Program-made: the position numbers and the translations under genes | The notes under the pieces: model-generated | What the model was told of the DNA's origin: nothing | The model's database searches: none | Seen by the model: only the letters and a program-made list of their open reading frames with translations | Shown here: positions 27,538 to 36,750 of the stretch, piece after piece | Layout: every line of letters begins with the position of its first letter | Position numbering within the stretch: the first letter of the stretch is position 1 | Assembly (NCBI GenBank): GCA_910578405.1 | Contig: CAJTQO010000002.1 | Span: 100,797-164,796 of the forward strand | From: an uncultured Lachnospiraceae bacterium | GTDB taxonomy: Bacteria > Bacillota > Clostridia > Lachnospirales > Lachnospiraceae | DNA length: 64,000 nucleotides | Direction of reading: 5' to 3'

Positions 27538-28245
27538 ATGACGGGATTTTACGGTTTTCATTTTGACGCTACGTATATATTGGTATTGGTTGGCGCGGTT
27601 TTGTGCATGGCTGCCAGCGCAAAGCTGAACAGCACATATGGAAAATATGCAAAAGTAAGGTGCATGAGCGGCATGACCGGGGCGGAAGCGGCGGTCAAGC
27701 TCTTAAACAACGCCGGAATCCATGATGTGAGGGTGGAAAGAGTCAGGGGGGAACTGACGGATCATTATGACCCAAGGAATAAAGTGTTGCGGCTGTCGGA
27801 TTCCACTTACGGGGCCACATCGGTGGCGGCCATTGGCGTGGCGGCTCACGAGTGCGGCCATGCAGTGCAGCACCAACAGGGATATGGGCCGTTAAAGCTG
27901 CGGAGCGCATTGGCGCCTGCCGCCAATATCGGTTCCCGGATGGGGATTCCGATGATTTTGCTTGGCGTGTTGCTCGGTTTACATTCTTCGCTGGTACAGG
28001 TGGGGATATGGGTATTTGCACTGGCTGTGCTTTTCCAGGTAGTGACGCTCCCGGTGGAGTTCAATGCCTCTTCCAGGGCGTTGGCGATGCTGCAGGATTA
28101 TGGGATTACCGGAGGGCAGGAAACGGGATACTGTAAAAAAGTGCTTGGGGCGGCAGCCTTGACGTATGTGGCAGGGGCGGCTTCTTCCATTTTGCAGTTG
28201 CTGCGGCTGGTTTTGCTGTTTGGAGGGCGGCGGGGCGATGATTAA
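27538..28245 (+). CDS. Zinc metallopeptidase, YugP type (DUF/peptidase M-neutral 2)
   Basis: This 235-residue membrane protease resembles YugP-type neutral zinc metallopeptidases. One hydrophobic segment lies at the N-terminus (residues about 12-26), the zinc site HECGHAVQH is near residue 104, and two or three more membrane segments follow (GIPMILLGVLLGLHSSLVQV, VFALAVLFQVVTLPVEF and a C-terminal one). The family contains an FN-x-S block after the last but one helix, here VEFNASSRAL. Substrates are unknown. It lies 90 bp after fmt, with GGAGGGATAGGGA ahead of the ATG, and may belong to the def-fmt transcript, as is common in Clostridia. Confidence 0.88.
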   Translation: MTGFYGFHFDATYILVLVGAVLCMAASAKLNSTYGKYAKVRCMSGMTGAEAAVKLLNNAGIHDVRVERVRGELTDHYDPRNKVLRLSDSTYGATSVAAIGVAAHECGHAVQHQQGYGPLKLRSALAPAANIGSRMGIPMILLGVLLGLHSSLVQVGIWVFALAVLFQVVTLPVEFNASSRALAMLQDYGITGGQETGYCKKVLGAAALTYVAGAASSILQLLRLVLLFGGRRGDD

Positions 28246-28710
28246 AGCCCCGGCTGCAGCTTTTCGTTATGTCAGCTTTTTTCCAAGCCAGTCCGTTATC
28301 GAAACGCATCAGTCCGTTTATTTCAACATATAAATGATAAGTCATCTTTTTCTCATTTTTGCCAAAGCTGTCCGCGTCTATGGCATTTCTATACCATAAT
28401 CATCTTATTATTCTGCCATTATATTAACTAATGCATTAATGCGATGGATTGTCGGAGTGTAAAGACGGTTCCTTAAATACCCATTTATCAGTTACTGTTC
28501 ACTCCGTTCCAGTAACTTGCAATATATAGGTTTTCGTACGGATTTAGCAGTATGCTAAGTCCTGTGTGAGCAGTAACATTTATTACGGCCTTTTTGGTTT
28601 CCGGCAGGGAAATCGCTGGCTTTCTGAAGTGTGGTATGATACAATCAGAGGAAATGGCTACAGGAATCTTCGGATATTGACTATAAAAGTACATAATAAG
28701 GAGAAAAATC
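28246..28710. other. 465-bp intergenic region with a compact inverted-repeat element
   Basis: No gene is supported here. Between 28491 and 28577 there is a small nested element: GTTACTGTTCACTC at 28491-28504 is mirrored by GTGTGAGCAGTAAC at 28564-28577, a second CAGTAAC lies at 28510-28516, and an inner hairpin GGATTTAGCA / TGCTAAGTCC spans 28540-28562. A TG-extended -10 element TATGAT at 28635-28640 is a candidate promoter for the next gene, without a clear -35. Confidence 0.5.
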
Positions 28711-29472
28711 ATGGCAGTGTATCAAATAGTATTCAGTCCTACCGGGGGCGTCAGGAAAGCGGCAGGTTTTTTCATGGCCTCTTTCTGCCCGGAAAGTGTT
28801 TATATAAATCTTACAGAACGCAGTGAAGAAGTTTTTTCTTTTCGGCAGGAGGACATCTGTATTGTGGCAGTCCCTTCCTATGGCGGGAGGGTTCCGGCCA
28901 TTGCGGTGTCGCGGCTGCAACGTATGAATGGAAATGGAGCCAGGGCAATTTTGCTTGCAGTGTATGGAAACAGGGCTTATGAAGATACCCTGGCGGAATT
29001 GCAGGATACGTTAACCGATTCCGGCTTTTCCTGCATTGCGGCTATTGCGGCAGTGGCGGAACATTCCATTATGCGCCAGTTTGCCGCCGGACGGCCGGAC
29101 AGGCAGGACGAAAAGGAACTTGCCATGTTTGCAGAAGCCATCCGCCGCCGGATGGAAGCGGGTACGTTATCCGGCTGCCCGGATTTGCCAGGGAATCGCC
29201 CTTACCGGGAATACGGCGGGGTTCCCATGAAACCTCAGGCGGGAGAAGGATGTTCAAGGTGCGGCATTTGTGCAAAGGAATGTCCGGTAGGAGCAATTGA
29301 TATGGCAGACCCTTCCAAAACGGATGCCAAAAGCTGCATTTCCTGTATGCGCTGTCTGTCAGTCTGCCCGCAGGGAGCCAGGCGTGTCAATAAGGCGCTT
29401 TTAGCCGTCGGCGGCATGAAATTGAAGAAGGCTTGCAGCGGCTATAAGAAGAATGAGCTTTTCCTGCCGTAA
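28711..29472 (+). CDS. EFR1-type flavodoxin/ferredoxin protein
   Basis: This 253-residue protein has an N-terminal flavodoxin-like part (VYQIVFSPTGGVRKAA for the FMN phosphate loop, then VAVPSYGGRVPAIA) and a C-terminal bacterial ferredoxin domain with two 4Fe-4S motifs, CSRCGICAKECPVGA and CISCMRCLSVCPQGA. This matches the EFR1 family of anaerobes, presumed to move electrons between a flavin and iron-sulfur clusters in the cytoplasm. The partner is not known. AAGGAG precedes the ATG at 28711. It stands alone between fmt and rsmB groups. Confidence 0.88.
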   Translation: MAVYQIVFSPTGGVRKAAGFFMASFCPESVYINLTERSEEVFSFRQEDICIVAVPSYGGRVPAIAVSRLQRMNGNGARAILLAVYGNRAYEDTLAELQDTLTDSGFSCIAAIAAVAEHSIMRQFAAGRPDRQDEKELAMFAEAIRRRMEAGTLSGCPDLPGNRPYREYGGVPMKPQAGEGCSRCGICAKECPVGAIDMADPSKTDAKSCISCMRCLSVCPQGARRVNKALLAVGGMKLKKACSGYKKNELFLP

Positions 29473-29567
29473 TGTTGCAGCGCCGTTGCAACATGATTGG
29501 GAGAAAACATGCTCTAGGAGGACGGCGGAAGGAGTGACAGGAAGGGGTAAGGAGGTTTTTGGGCGAT

Positions 29568-30986
29568 ATGAATGTGCGGGAATTGGTATTGGATATGCTG
29601 CTGCAGATGGAAGCGGAGGGGACTTACAGCAATCGGTTGGTACGGGATGTGCTGGATAAATACGATTACCTGGAGGGAAAAGAGAAGGCTTTTTTGAAGC
29701 GGCTCTCAGAGGGGACGGTAGAACGGCAGATTCAGATTGACTATATCTTAAACTATTATTCCAAGGTTCCGGTGCGGAAGATGAAACCGTTGATTCGGTG
29801 TGTGCTGCGGATGGGGGTGTATCAGATTCTGTTTATGGATGGGGTTTTGGATGCGGCCGCCTGCAATGAGGCAGTGAAATTGGCAGCGAAGCGAAAATTT
29901 GGTCAGTTAAAGGGATTTGTGAATGGGGTGCTGCGCAGTATTGCCAGGGAAAAGGAGAATATAGAGGAAATTTATCCGGACAAAAAGAAAGAGCCGCTGC
30001 AATATTTGTCAGTGGTTTATTCCATGCCGGAGCATTTGGTTTCTATGTGGCTGGAGGATTATGGTCTAAAGCAGACGGAAAAAATGCTGCAGGCTATGTT
30101 GGAAGTGCATCCGGTGACGATAAGGCTGCGTCAGGATTTGGACGGATGGGAAGTTGGGAAAGAAACAGCAAAAAGGGAAGGGGACGGAAAACGGAAGACA
30201 GGAGGGGAAGCGAGGGAATGGCTGCTTGACAGGATGCGGGAAGCGGGCGTTCAGGTTAGGCGGCATCCTTATCTGAATTATGCGTATTGCCTGACTCATC
30301 TGGAAGGAGTGAAAAATTTGCCTGGTTTCCGGGAAGGGCTGTTCACAGTGCAGGATGTAAGCTCCATGCTGGCAGTGGAATGCGCAGGGATAAAGGCGGG
30401 CGACTTTGTCCTGGATGTGTGCGCTGCGCCAGGGGGGAAGGGGACTCACGCGGCGGAACTGCTTAAAGGCACGGGAAAGGCGCTTTGCAGGGATATTTCG
30501 GAAGAAAAGGCGGCGCTTATCCGGGAAAATGCAGAAAGGCTTGGCCTTACGAATATAGAAGTGGAAGTGCATGACGCCAGGGTGTACGATGCTGCGCTTT
30601 GCGCAAAGGCCGATGTGGTATTGGCTGACCTGCCCTGTTCAGGGCTTGGCGTCCTTGGGAAGAAGAGGGATATTAAATACCATGTGACGCAGGAAAGCAT
30701 GGAGGAACTGCAGAATCTGCAGAAGGAATTGTTAGATGTGGTGTGGCGTTATGTGAAACCTGCAGGGACGCTCCTGTATACAACCTGTACGATTCACAAG
30801 GAGGAAAACGAAGAGATGGCCCGGTGGTTTTTGGAAAACCATCCGTTTCGTATGGCAGAGCTTTCTCCCTTTCTTAAAAAAGCGCCTGAAATCGGGATGA
30901 CTGGGGACGGCTTTTTGCAGCTTCTGCCAGGGGTGCATGAAACCGACGGCTTTTTTATTGCAAAGTTCATTAGGGAAGACGTTTAA
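29568..30986 (+). CDS. rsmB: 16S rRNA (cytosine-967-C5) methyltransferase RsmB
   Basis: This 472-residue enzyme methylates C967 of 16S rRNA. An N-terminal NusB-like RNA-binding domain (residues about 1-130) is joined to a Rossmann methyltransferase with SAM motif VLDVCAAPGGKGTHAAEL and the two catalytic cysteines in DLPCSGLGVLGKKRDI and TTCTIHKEENEE. A charged, low-complexity insertion of about 20 residues (KETAKREGDGKRKTGGEARE) sits before the catalytic domain. Start: GGAGG at 29551-29555 is 12 bases before the ATG at 29568; a TTG at 29559 is too close. It heads the rsmB-rlmN-phosphatase-kinase-rsgA cluster typical of Firmicutes. Confidence 0.95.
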   Translation: MNVRELVLDMLLQMEAEGTYSNRLVRDVLDKYDYLEGKEKAFLKRLSEGTVERQIQIDYILNYYSKVPVRKMKPLIRCVLRMGVYQILFMDGVLDAAACNEAVKLAAKRKFGQLKGFVNGVLRSIAREKENIEEIYPDKKKEPLQYLSVVYSMPEHLVSMWLEDYGLKQTEKMLQAMLEVHPVTIRLRQDLDGWEVGKETAKREGDGKRKTGGEAREWLLDRMREAGVQVRRHPYLNYAYCLTHLEGVKNLPGFREGLFTVQDVSSMLAVECAGIKAGDFVLDVCAAPGGKGTHAAELLKGTGKALCRDISEEKAALIRENAERLGLTNIEVEVHDARVYDAALCAKADVVLADLPCSGLGVLGKKRDIKYHVTQESMEELQNLQKELLDVVWRYVKPAGTLLYTTCTIHKEENEEMARWFLENHPFRMAELSPFLKKAPEIGMTGDGFLQLLPGVHETDGFFIAKFIREDV

Positions 30987-31162
30987 AATCGGAAGTTTCT
31001 GTATTGGAATCGGAATCTGACGGAAAAGCAGTTATACAGGCAGTCAGAAAAGCAGGGGCAACGGACAGGGCTTGGGGGCGTGTTTTTTGATGCGGCGGAA
31101 AGCGGAAGGAACGGCAGTGGGGGGAGGGAGATTCTCTGAGTGCGTGAATAAGGAATGGAGGA

Positions 31163-32221
31163 ATGGGAACATTGGATGATAAGAAAAAAGACATTAAGTC
31201 TATGGAACTTAAGGAACTGGAAGAGGATATGGCTGCCATCGGGGAGAAAACGTTCCGGGCAAAGCAGATATATGAATGGATGCATGAAAAGTTGGCGGAA
31301 GATTTTGGGCAGATGACGAATATTGGGAAGGGGCTGCAGGAGAAATGCCGGGAGAGGTACTCCTATACTTCTTTTCAGGTGGCGCAAGTGCAAGAGTCGG
31401 CTTTGGATGGGACGAAAAAATTCCTGTTTGGTCTGGCGGATGGGAATATGGTGGAAAGCGTCTGGATGAAATATAAACATGGGAACAGTGTCTGCATCTC
31501 TTCTCAAGTGGGCTGCCGCATGGGGTGTAAATTCTGCGCTTCCACATTAGACGGGTTGGAGAGGAATTTGCTTCCTTCGGAAATGTTGGAGCAGGTGTAT
31601 GCCATTACCAGGCTGACTGGCGAACGGGTGTCCCATGTGGTGGTGATGGGGACAGGAGAGCCGTTGGATAATTACGGGAATGTGGTGAAATTTCTGCGGT
31701 TATTGACAGACGGGAACGGATTGCATATCAGCCAGCGCAACATAACGGTTTCCACCTGCGGACTGGCGCCTAAGATGCGCGCGCTGGCAGAGGAAGGGCT
31801 GCAGATTACCTTGGCTTTGTCCCTTCATGGGGCAACGGATGAAAAGCGGCAGAAGCTGATGCCTGTTGCAAAACAGTACAGCCTGGCTGAGCTGATGGAC
31901 GCCTGCGCCTATTATTTTGAACGGACGGGGCGCAGACTTACCTTTGAGTACAGCCTGATGGCCGGAGTGAATGATGGGGCAGGGGATGCGGCGCGTCTGG
32001 CAGGATTGGCCAGAGGGTTAAACTGCCATGTGAACCTGATTCCAATCAATCCAGTAAAGGAAACGGGTTTTCGTCCCGGCACACGGAAGGAAGCCATGCA
32101 GTTCCAGGAACTTTTGGAGAAAAAGGGCGTTCATGTGACTGTTCGCAGGGAGATGGGCAGGGACATTGACGGAGCGTGCGGGCAGTTGCGGCACAGGCAT
32201 ATGAAAAGGGGCCGGTCGTAA
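31163..32221 (+). CDS. rlmN: 23S rRNA (adenine-2503-C2)/tRNA methyltransferase RlmN
   Basis: This 352-residue radical SAM enzyme methylates A2503 of 23S rRNA and A37 of some tRNAs. The cluster motif is CRMGCKFCAS, the SAM-binding GTGEPLDNY follows, and the C-terminal resolving cysteine lies in DIDGACGQLR; the mechanism also uses that cysteine as methyl carrier. GGAGGA lies very close to the ATG at 31163; the TTG three codons later is an alternative. A MITE-like element begins three bases after the stop codon and separates this gene from the phosphatase-kinase pair. Confidence 0.96.
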   Translation: MGTLDDKKKDIKSMELKELEEDMAAIGEKTFRAKQIYEWMHEKLAEDFGQMTNIGKGLQEKCRERYSYTSFQVAQVQESALDGTKKFLFGLADGNMVESVWMKYKHGNSVCISSQVGCRMGCKFCASTLDGLERNLLPSEMLEQVYAITRLTGERVSHVVVMGTGEPLDNYGNVVKFLRLLTDGNGLHISQRNITVSTCGLAPKMRALAEEGLQITLALSLHGATDEKRQKLMPVAKQYSLAELMDACAYYFERTGRRLTFEYSLMAGVNDGAGDAARLAGLARGLNCHVNLIPINPVKETGFRPGTRKEAMQFQELLEKKGVHVTVRREMGRDIDGACGQLRHRHMKRGRS

Positions 32222-32224
32222 CTG

Positions 32225-32390
32225 CTAGAGCGTATTTGAAAATTCATTCCCCCAATCTGCACGCCCCACTTTGCGTGATATTTGCGCCAAATTTAATCAA
32301 CGTAGCCCACTACGCCTCTTAAATTTGGCGCAAATCTCCCACAAACTGTAACGAACATCTTGGGGAAAGCAATTTTCAAACACGCTCTAG
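32225..32390. mobile_element. 166-bp MITE-like element with terminal inverted repeats
   Basis: The ends are CTAGAGCGTATTTGAAAATT (32225-32244) and its reverse complement with one mismatch (32371-32390). Inside are perfect 17-bp arms at 32280-32296 and 32319-32335 and a central hairpin CGTAG/CTACG. There is no open reading frame. The size, terminal repeats and lack of coding capacity fit a non-autonomous miniature transposon. The TA/CTAG ends are compatible with a mariner/IS630-type target, which is inference. It is inserted directly after the rlmN stop codon. Confidence 0.82.
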
Positions 32391-32483
32391 TGGATGGCAG
32401 ATAGGGACTGTCGGTTTGCAAAGGAGGGCAGTTTTTGGAGTGGCCTTTGAAGGATGCCGTCTGCCTGGGATGGCGGCAGGACA

Positions 32484-32514
32484 GACAAGTGATTTTAGAG
32501 GCTTGTCCTTTTTT
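32484..32514 (+). terminator. Probable terminator between rlmN/MITE and the PP2C gene
   Basis: A 6-bp stem GACAAG (32484-32489) / CTTGTC (32502-32507) is followed by a C and six T residues. It would end transcripts from the rlmN side before the phosphatase gene. The stretch 32391-32605 otherwise holds no gene. Confidence 0.55.
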
Positions 32515-32605
32515 CCAGGTTGTGCTAAAATAAACAAAGTATGATTATAACAAAAAGGTATTATGGGGAAGATTCATCAGGTTTGGCAGGCTCGGAGGTT
32601 TTGAC

Positions 32606-33382
32606 GTGTTAAAGGCATTTTCCATTACGGATGTTGGAAGAAAGAGAAAACTGAATCAGGATTATGTATTTGCATCGGATCAGCCGTTGGGCAACCTGCC
32701 GAACATATTTATCGTGGCAGATGGCATGGGAGGGCATAATGCAGGAGATTATGCATCCAAATATGCGGTGGAGACGGTAAAGGAGGAAATTGTCCGGTCT
32801 TTTGAAAAGAGTCCGGTAAAAATACTGAGGGCGGCCATTGAGTCGGCCAATGCCCATATCCGGAAGAAGGCGGGAGAAGAGACGGCGCTGACCGGTATGG
32901 GGACGACGATGGTGGCGGCGACCTGCTTAGGGGATAAGTATCTGGAAGTGGCCAATGTGGGTGACAGCAGGCTGTATGTGGTAAACGACAGGAAAATGGA
33001 ACAGGTGACAAGGGATCATTCCCTGGTGGAGGAGATGATCCGTATGGGAGGGATAGACCGGGCGGCGGCCAGAAGCCATCCGGATAAGAACATTATTACC
33101 AGGGCAATTGGCGCAAAGGATGCAGTGGAAGCGGATTTTTTTCATGTGGAGCTGGAACCGGGCGATTTGGTGCTGATGTGTTCCGATGGCCTGACCAATA
33201 TGTTGGACGATGAGGAAATTCATATGATTCTTTCCAGCCAGGAAGGGCTGGAGGGGAAGGCGGAGGAACTGGTCAAGGCAGCCAATTTGAATGGGGGCAG
33301 GGATAATATTGCAGTGATTTTGATTGAACCATATAGCGGGGGGAATGCAGGGGAAGAACCGTTCCGGGAGGAACTTTTGTAG
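32606..33382 (+). CDS. prpC: PP2C-type protein serine/threonine phosphatase (Stp/PrpC)
   Basis: This 258-residue phosphatase reverses phosphorylation by the PASTA kinase encoded next. Metal-binding motifs are RKRKLNQDYVF, VADGMGGHNAGDYAS, GTTMVAA, VGDSRLYV, LVLMCSDGLTNML and GGRDNIAVI, all in the expected order. The start is a GTG at 32606 supported by CGGAGG seven bases upstream. A short proline-poor, charged tail follows the core. The kinase gene starts 219 bp downstream, a wider gap than usual for this pair. Confidence 0.94.
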   Translation: MLKAFSITDVGRKRKLNQDYVFASDQPLGNLPNIFIVADGMGGHNAGDYASKYAVETVKEEIVRSFEKSPVKILRAAIESANAHIRKKAGEETALTGMGTTMVAATCLGDKYLEVANVGDSRLYVVNDRKMEQVTRDHSLVEEMIRMGGIDRAAARSHPDKNIITRAIGAKDAVEADFFHVELEPGDLVLMCSDGLTNMLDDEEIHMILSSQEGLEGKAEELVKAANLNGGRDNIAVILIEPYSGGNAGEEPFREELL

Positions 33383-33601
33383 CAAAGATGTTTTACGGCA
33401 GTTTTGCAGCAGGCCGTTTTGGGAAGGTTTCGGGCTATACAGCAGGATGCATAGATGCAAAAAGTGGCAATGCAGGTTTTGGCATTGGTTGGAACGATGG
33501 GGGCTTTAGGAAACGCGCCCGCGCCGTGGGGGAGGCACGGGTAAGGAAAGAAACCGGAAGGCGCCGGAAGGGCGGACGTTGAAAGGAGCATCGTTGTTGG
33601 G

Positions 33602-35836
33602 ATGATAAAAATTGGAATGATAATTGGCGACCGTTATGAGATTTTGGAGAAAATAGGCACAGGCGGTATGTCAGATGTATATAAAGCGAAATGCCATAAG
33701 CTGAACCGCTTTGTGGCAATTAAGGTGTTGAAGCAGGAGTTTTCTGAAAATGCAAATTTTGTAAGTAAATTCCGGGTGGAGGCGCAGGCGGCAGCCGGGC
33801 TGATGCATCCTAATATCGTTAATGTATACGATGTTGGGGAAGAGAATAACGTATATTACATCGTAATGGAGTTGGTAGAGGGCATTACGCTGAAAAAATA
33901 TATTGAAAAGAAGGCCAGGCTTTCGGTAAAAGAGGCAATCAGCATTGCCATCCAGATTTCTATGGGGATAGAGGCTGCCCATAATAACCATATTATCCAC
34001 AGGGATATCAAGCCGCAGAATATTATTATTTCCAAAGAAGGAAAAGTTAAAGTGACGGATTTTGGCATTGCCAAGGCAGCCACCAGCAATACGATTACTT
34101 CCAATGTGATGGGGTCTGTGCATTATACTTCTCCAGAGCAGGCCAGGGGCGGTTACAGCGATGAAAAAAGCGATATTTACTCTTTGGGCATTACGCTGTT
34201 TGAGATGCTGACTGGCAGGGTGCCTTTTAATGGGGACACTACGGTGGCCATTGCCATTAAACATATCCAGGAACCGATTCCTTCCCCAAGGGAATACATC
34301 CAGGAAATTCCGGTAAGCGTGGAACAGATTGTTTTTAAATGCTGCCAGAAGAGTCCAGACCGCAGGTACCAGACGATGGCTGACTTGATAGCGGATTTAA
34401 AGCAGTCGCTGATTAGCCCGGATGAGGATTTTGTAAAAATCGTAAACCCGGACGAGGAGGCTTCTACCCGGATGATTACCGACCGGGATATGGTACAGAT
34501 TAAGAGGCAGTCTGACAGAAGGGATTCCATGGAAGAAGTCCTGCGGTTAAAAAAAGATGTGCAGCGAAGGGCCAGAAGGCCGGAGCCGGAAGAGGAAGAA
34601 GAGGAGTATGAAGAAGAAACGTATGAGGAGCCTTATGAGGAGTATGAGGAGGAGCCATACGAGGAAGAGCCGATAGACGACGGGGGAGAGGAATACGAAG
34701 CGTATGAAAGCAATGGGGAAGAGGACAGCGGGGAAGAAGAGGATTATGACCCGAAGATGGAACGCATTACAACAGTTCTTGCCATTGTAGCGGCGCTTGT
34801 CATTGGCTGTATTGTATTGTTTTTAGTAGGCAAGACGATGGGGATTCTTCCGTTCGGGAATGGGGAAGACAGTCAGGATGAGGCGCAGGAAGAGACAGAG
34901 AAGGTAGAGATGCCCAAGGTGGTGGGCAGGCAATTAGAGGAAGTAAGGCAGGAACTTCTGGCATTGGGATTGACGCCGGAGGTGACTTATCAGGAAACGG
35001 ATGAATATGAAGCTGGGTTAGTGCTGCGCTGCAATATTGACATCGGGGTGATGGTGGACGGTGAAACGGAAATCATCCTGACGGTCAGCGCAGGCGCCAG
35101 CGGGATTGAGGTACCGGATGTGGAAGGGGCTTCTACGGCAGAGGGAGTCTCTACATTGGAGCAGAAAGGTTTTGTCGTGAACCGTACGGAAAGCTATGAC
35201 GCGCAGGTGCCGAAAGGGAATATTATTTCCCAAAACCCGGAGGGAGGCTCCAAGGCGCCCTCCGGGTCTACTGTTACCCTGAGAATTAGCCAGGGGCCGG
35301 AGGAAAATAAGGTAAAGATTCCGAACCTGATTGGGGTATCGGAAATGGATGCAATGGCTATGTTGGCAGAAATGGGGCTTTCGGTGGGAAGCGTAACGGA
35401 AGTGAATAACGAGGACGCTTCGTTGGCTGGGTTAGTATGTTACCAAAGTTATTCCGTAGGGACTTATGTGGACAGCGGGACGGCAATTGATTTGCGGGTC
35501 AGTCTGGGGCCAAAGCAAGTGACATATAGTTTCAGTGGGAGCATAGAGCCTCCTTCGGCGGCAGAAGACCCGGCTTACAGGGACGGGCTGGATGTGACAG
35601 TGAGTATTGTGACGGCAGACGGGGTGTCGCTGTTGAATACCAATACGGTGTCCTTTCCCATATCCGTGAACTATACAGGAATCCAGTCGTCTTCAGGGAC
35701 GGTCACTTTCACCTATACGGTGATGACGGACGCAGTTACGGATACAAACCCGGATACGGGGGAGGTGTATACGACGGAAGGTACGGAAGAAACGAAGACG
35801 GTAGTGCGTGAACTGCAGTTTACGCCGGAATCATAA
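33602..35836 (+). CDS. prkC: PASTA-domain serine/threonine protein kinase
   Basis: This 744-residue membrane kinase senses peptidoglycan fragments and controls cell-wall, sporulation or germination processes. The kinase domain (about 12-270) shows GTGGMSDVY, AIKVLK, HRDIKPQNI, VTDFGIAK and the activation loop to SPEQA. A very acidic, Tyr/Glu-rich repeat stretch (about 325-385, e.g. EETYEEPYEEYEEEPYEEE) precedes the single membrane helix (about 392-412). Outside are three PASTA domains (about 433-640) and a C-terminal beta-rich tail of about 100 residues. The start at 33602 (MIKIGMIIGDRYEIL) matches the family; AAAGGAG lies about 13 bases ahead. Confidence 0.95.
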   Translation: MIKIGMIIGDRYEILEKIGTGGMSDVYKAKCHKLNRFVAIKVLKQEFSENANFVSKFRVEAQAAAGLMHPNIVNVYDVGEENNVYYIVMELVEGITLKKYIEKKARLSVKEAISIAIQISMGIEAAHNNHIIHRDIKPQNIIISKEGKVKVTDFGIAKAATSNTITSNVMGSVHYTSPEQARGGYSDEKSDIYSLGITLFEMLTGRVPFNGDTTVAIAIKHIQEPIPSPREYIQEIPVSVEQIVFKCCQKSPDRRYQTMADLIADLKQSLISPDEDFVKIVNPDEEASTRMITDRDMVQIKRQSDRRDSMEEVLRLKKDVQRRARRPEPEEEEEEYEEETYEEPYEEYEEEPYEEEPIDDGGEEYEAYESNGEEDSGEEEDYDPKMERITTVLAIVAALVIGCIVLFLVGKTMGILPFGNGEDSQDEAQEETEKVEMPKVVGRQLEEVRQELLALGLTPEVTYQETDEYEAGLVLRCNIDIGVMVDGETEIILTVSAGASGIEVPDVEGASTAEGVSTLEQKGFVVNRTESYDAQVPKGNIISQNPEGGSKAPSGSTVTLRISQGPEENKVKIPNLIGVSEMDAMAMLAEMGLSVGSVTEVNNEDASLAGLVCYQSYSVGTYVDSGTAIDLRVSLGPKQVTYSFSGSIEPPSAAEDPAYRDGLDVTVSIVTADGVSLLNTNTVSFPISVNYTGIQSSSGTVTFTYTVMTDAVTDTNPDTGEVYTTEGTEETKTVVRELQFTPES

Positions 35837-35847
35837 AGGATGGAAGG

Positions 35848-36729
35848 ATGCAGGGAAAGATTGTCAAAGGGATAGCCGGGTTTTATTATGTTTATGCAGA
35901 GGAAGGGCCGGAAGGGAAAGTATACGAATGCAAAGCAAAGGGGATTTTCCGCAAGGAGAACAGGAAGCCTTTGGTGGGGGATGATGTACGGATGGAAACA
36001 CTGAAGGACGGGACAGGAAGTATTGTAGAGCTGCTGCCTCGCCGAAGTGAACTGGTGCGTCCGGCGGTGGCAAACATTGACCAAGCTTTGGTGGTGTTTG
36101 CCATCTTGCGCCCGGAGCCGAATTTTAATTTGCTGGATCGGTTTTTGATTATGATGGAACAGCAGGGGCTTAATAGCCTGATTTGCTTTAACAAACAGGA
36201 TATCGCTTCCCCGGAGGAAAAGCAAGCGCTGCAGGACGCCTATGGCTCCTGCGGCTACCAAGTGTTGTTCCTCAGCGCCAGGAAAGGGGAAGGGATTGCA
36301 CAGTTAAAGGCTCTTCTCGCAGGGAAAACCACAGTAGTGGCAGGGCCAAGCGGCGTGGGAAAATCTTCCCTTATCAATTGCCTGGTTCCATCCGCGGGGA
36401 TGGAAACCGGGGAAGTAAGCCGTAAAATCGGGCGGGGAAAGCATACTACCAGGCATTCGGAAATCATTGCACTGCAGGAGCATACATATCTTGTGGATAC
36501 CCCGGGTTTTACTTCTCTGCGACTGTTTGATATGGAAAAGGAGGAACTGCAGAATTTTTATCCGGAATTTGCAAAGGTGGGGAGTGGATGCCGGTTTGCC
36601 GGATGTGCGCATTTGAGTGAACCAGGCTGCAAAGTGAAAGAGGCAGTGCAGGAGGGAAAGGTAAGCCAGATCCGATATCAGAATTATAAGGTTTTATATC
36701 GGGAACTGCAGGAGCGCAGAAAGTATTGA
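35848..36729 (+). CDS. rsgA: Small-subunit ribosome biogenesis GTPase RsgA
   Basis: This 293-residue circularly permuted GTPase helps 30S maturation. An N-terminal OB fold is followed by the permuted order G4 (CFNKQDI), G1 (VAGPSGVGKSSLIN), G2/G3 (HTTRHSEI, LVDTPGF) and a zinc-binding end (CRFAGCAHLSEPGCKVKEAV: C-x4-C-x-H-x5-C). It starts 11 bp after the kinase stop with GGAAGG, so it is co-transcribed with the kinase. The usual next genes (rpe, thiamine pyrophosphokinase) are replaced by an RNA methyltransferase. Confidence 0.96.
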   Translation: MQGKIVKGIAGFYYVYAEEGPEGKVYECKAKGIFRKENRKPLVGDDVRMETLKDGTGSIVELLPRRSELVRPAVANIDQALVVFAILRPEPNFNLLDRFLIMMEQQGLNSLICFNKQDIASPEEKQALQDAYGSCGYQVLFLSARKGEGIAQLKALLAGKTTVVAGPSGVGKSSLINCLVPSAGMETGEVSRKIGRGKHTTRHSEIIALQEHTYLVDTPGFTSLRLFDMEKEELQNFYPEFAKVGSGCRFAGCAHLSEPGCKVKEAVQEGKVSQIRYQNYKVLYRELQERRKY

Positions 36730-36750
36730 GGGAATGTCGGAGGATAAGAG

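Noticed and set aside
28106..28345. 79-residue minus-strand frame next to the metallopeptidase gene
   Set aside because: It overlaps the end of the real gene in antisense and lacks a ribosome site or recognisable domain.
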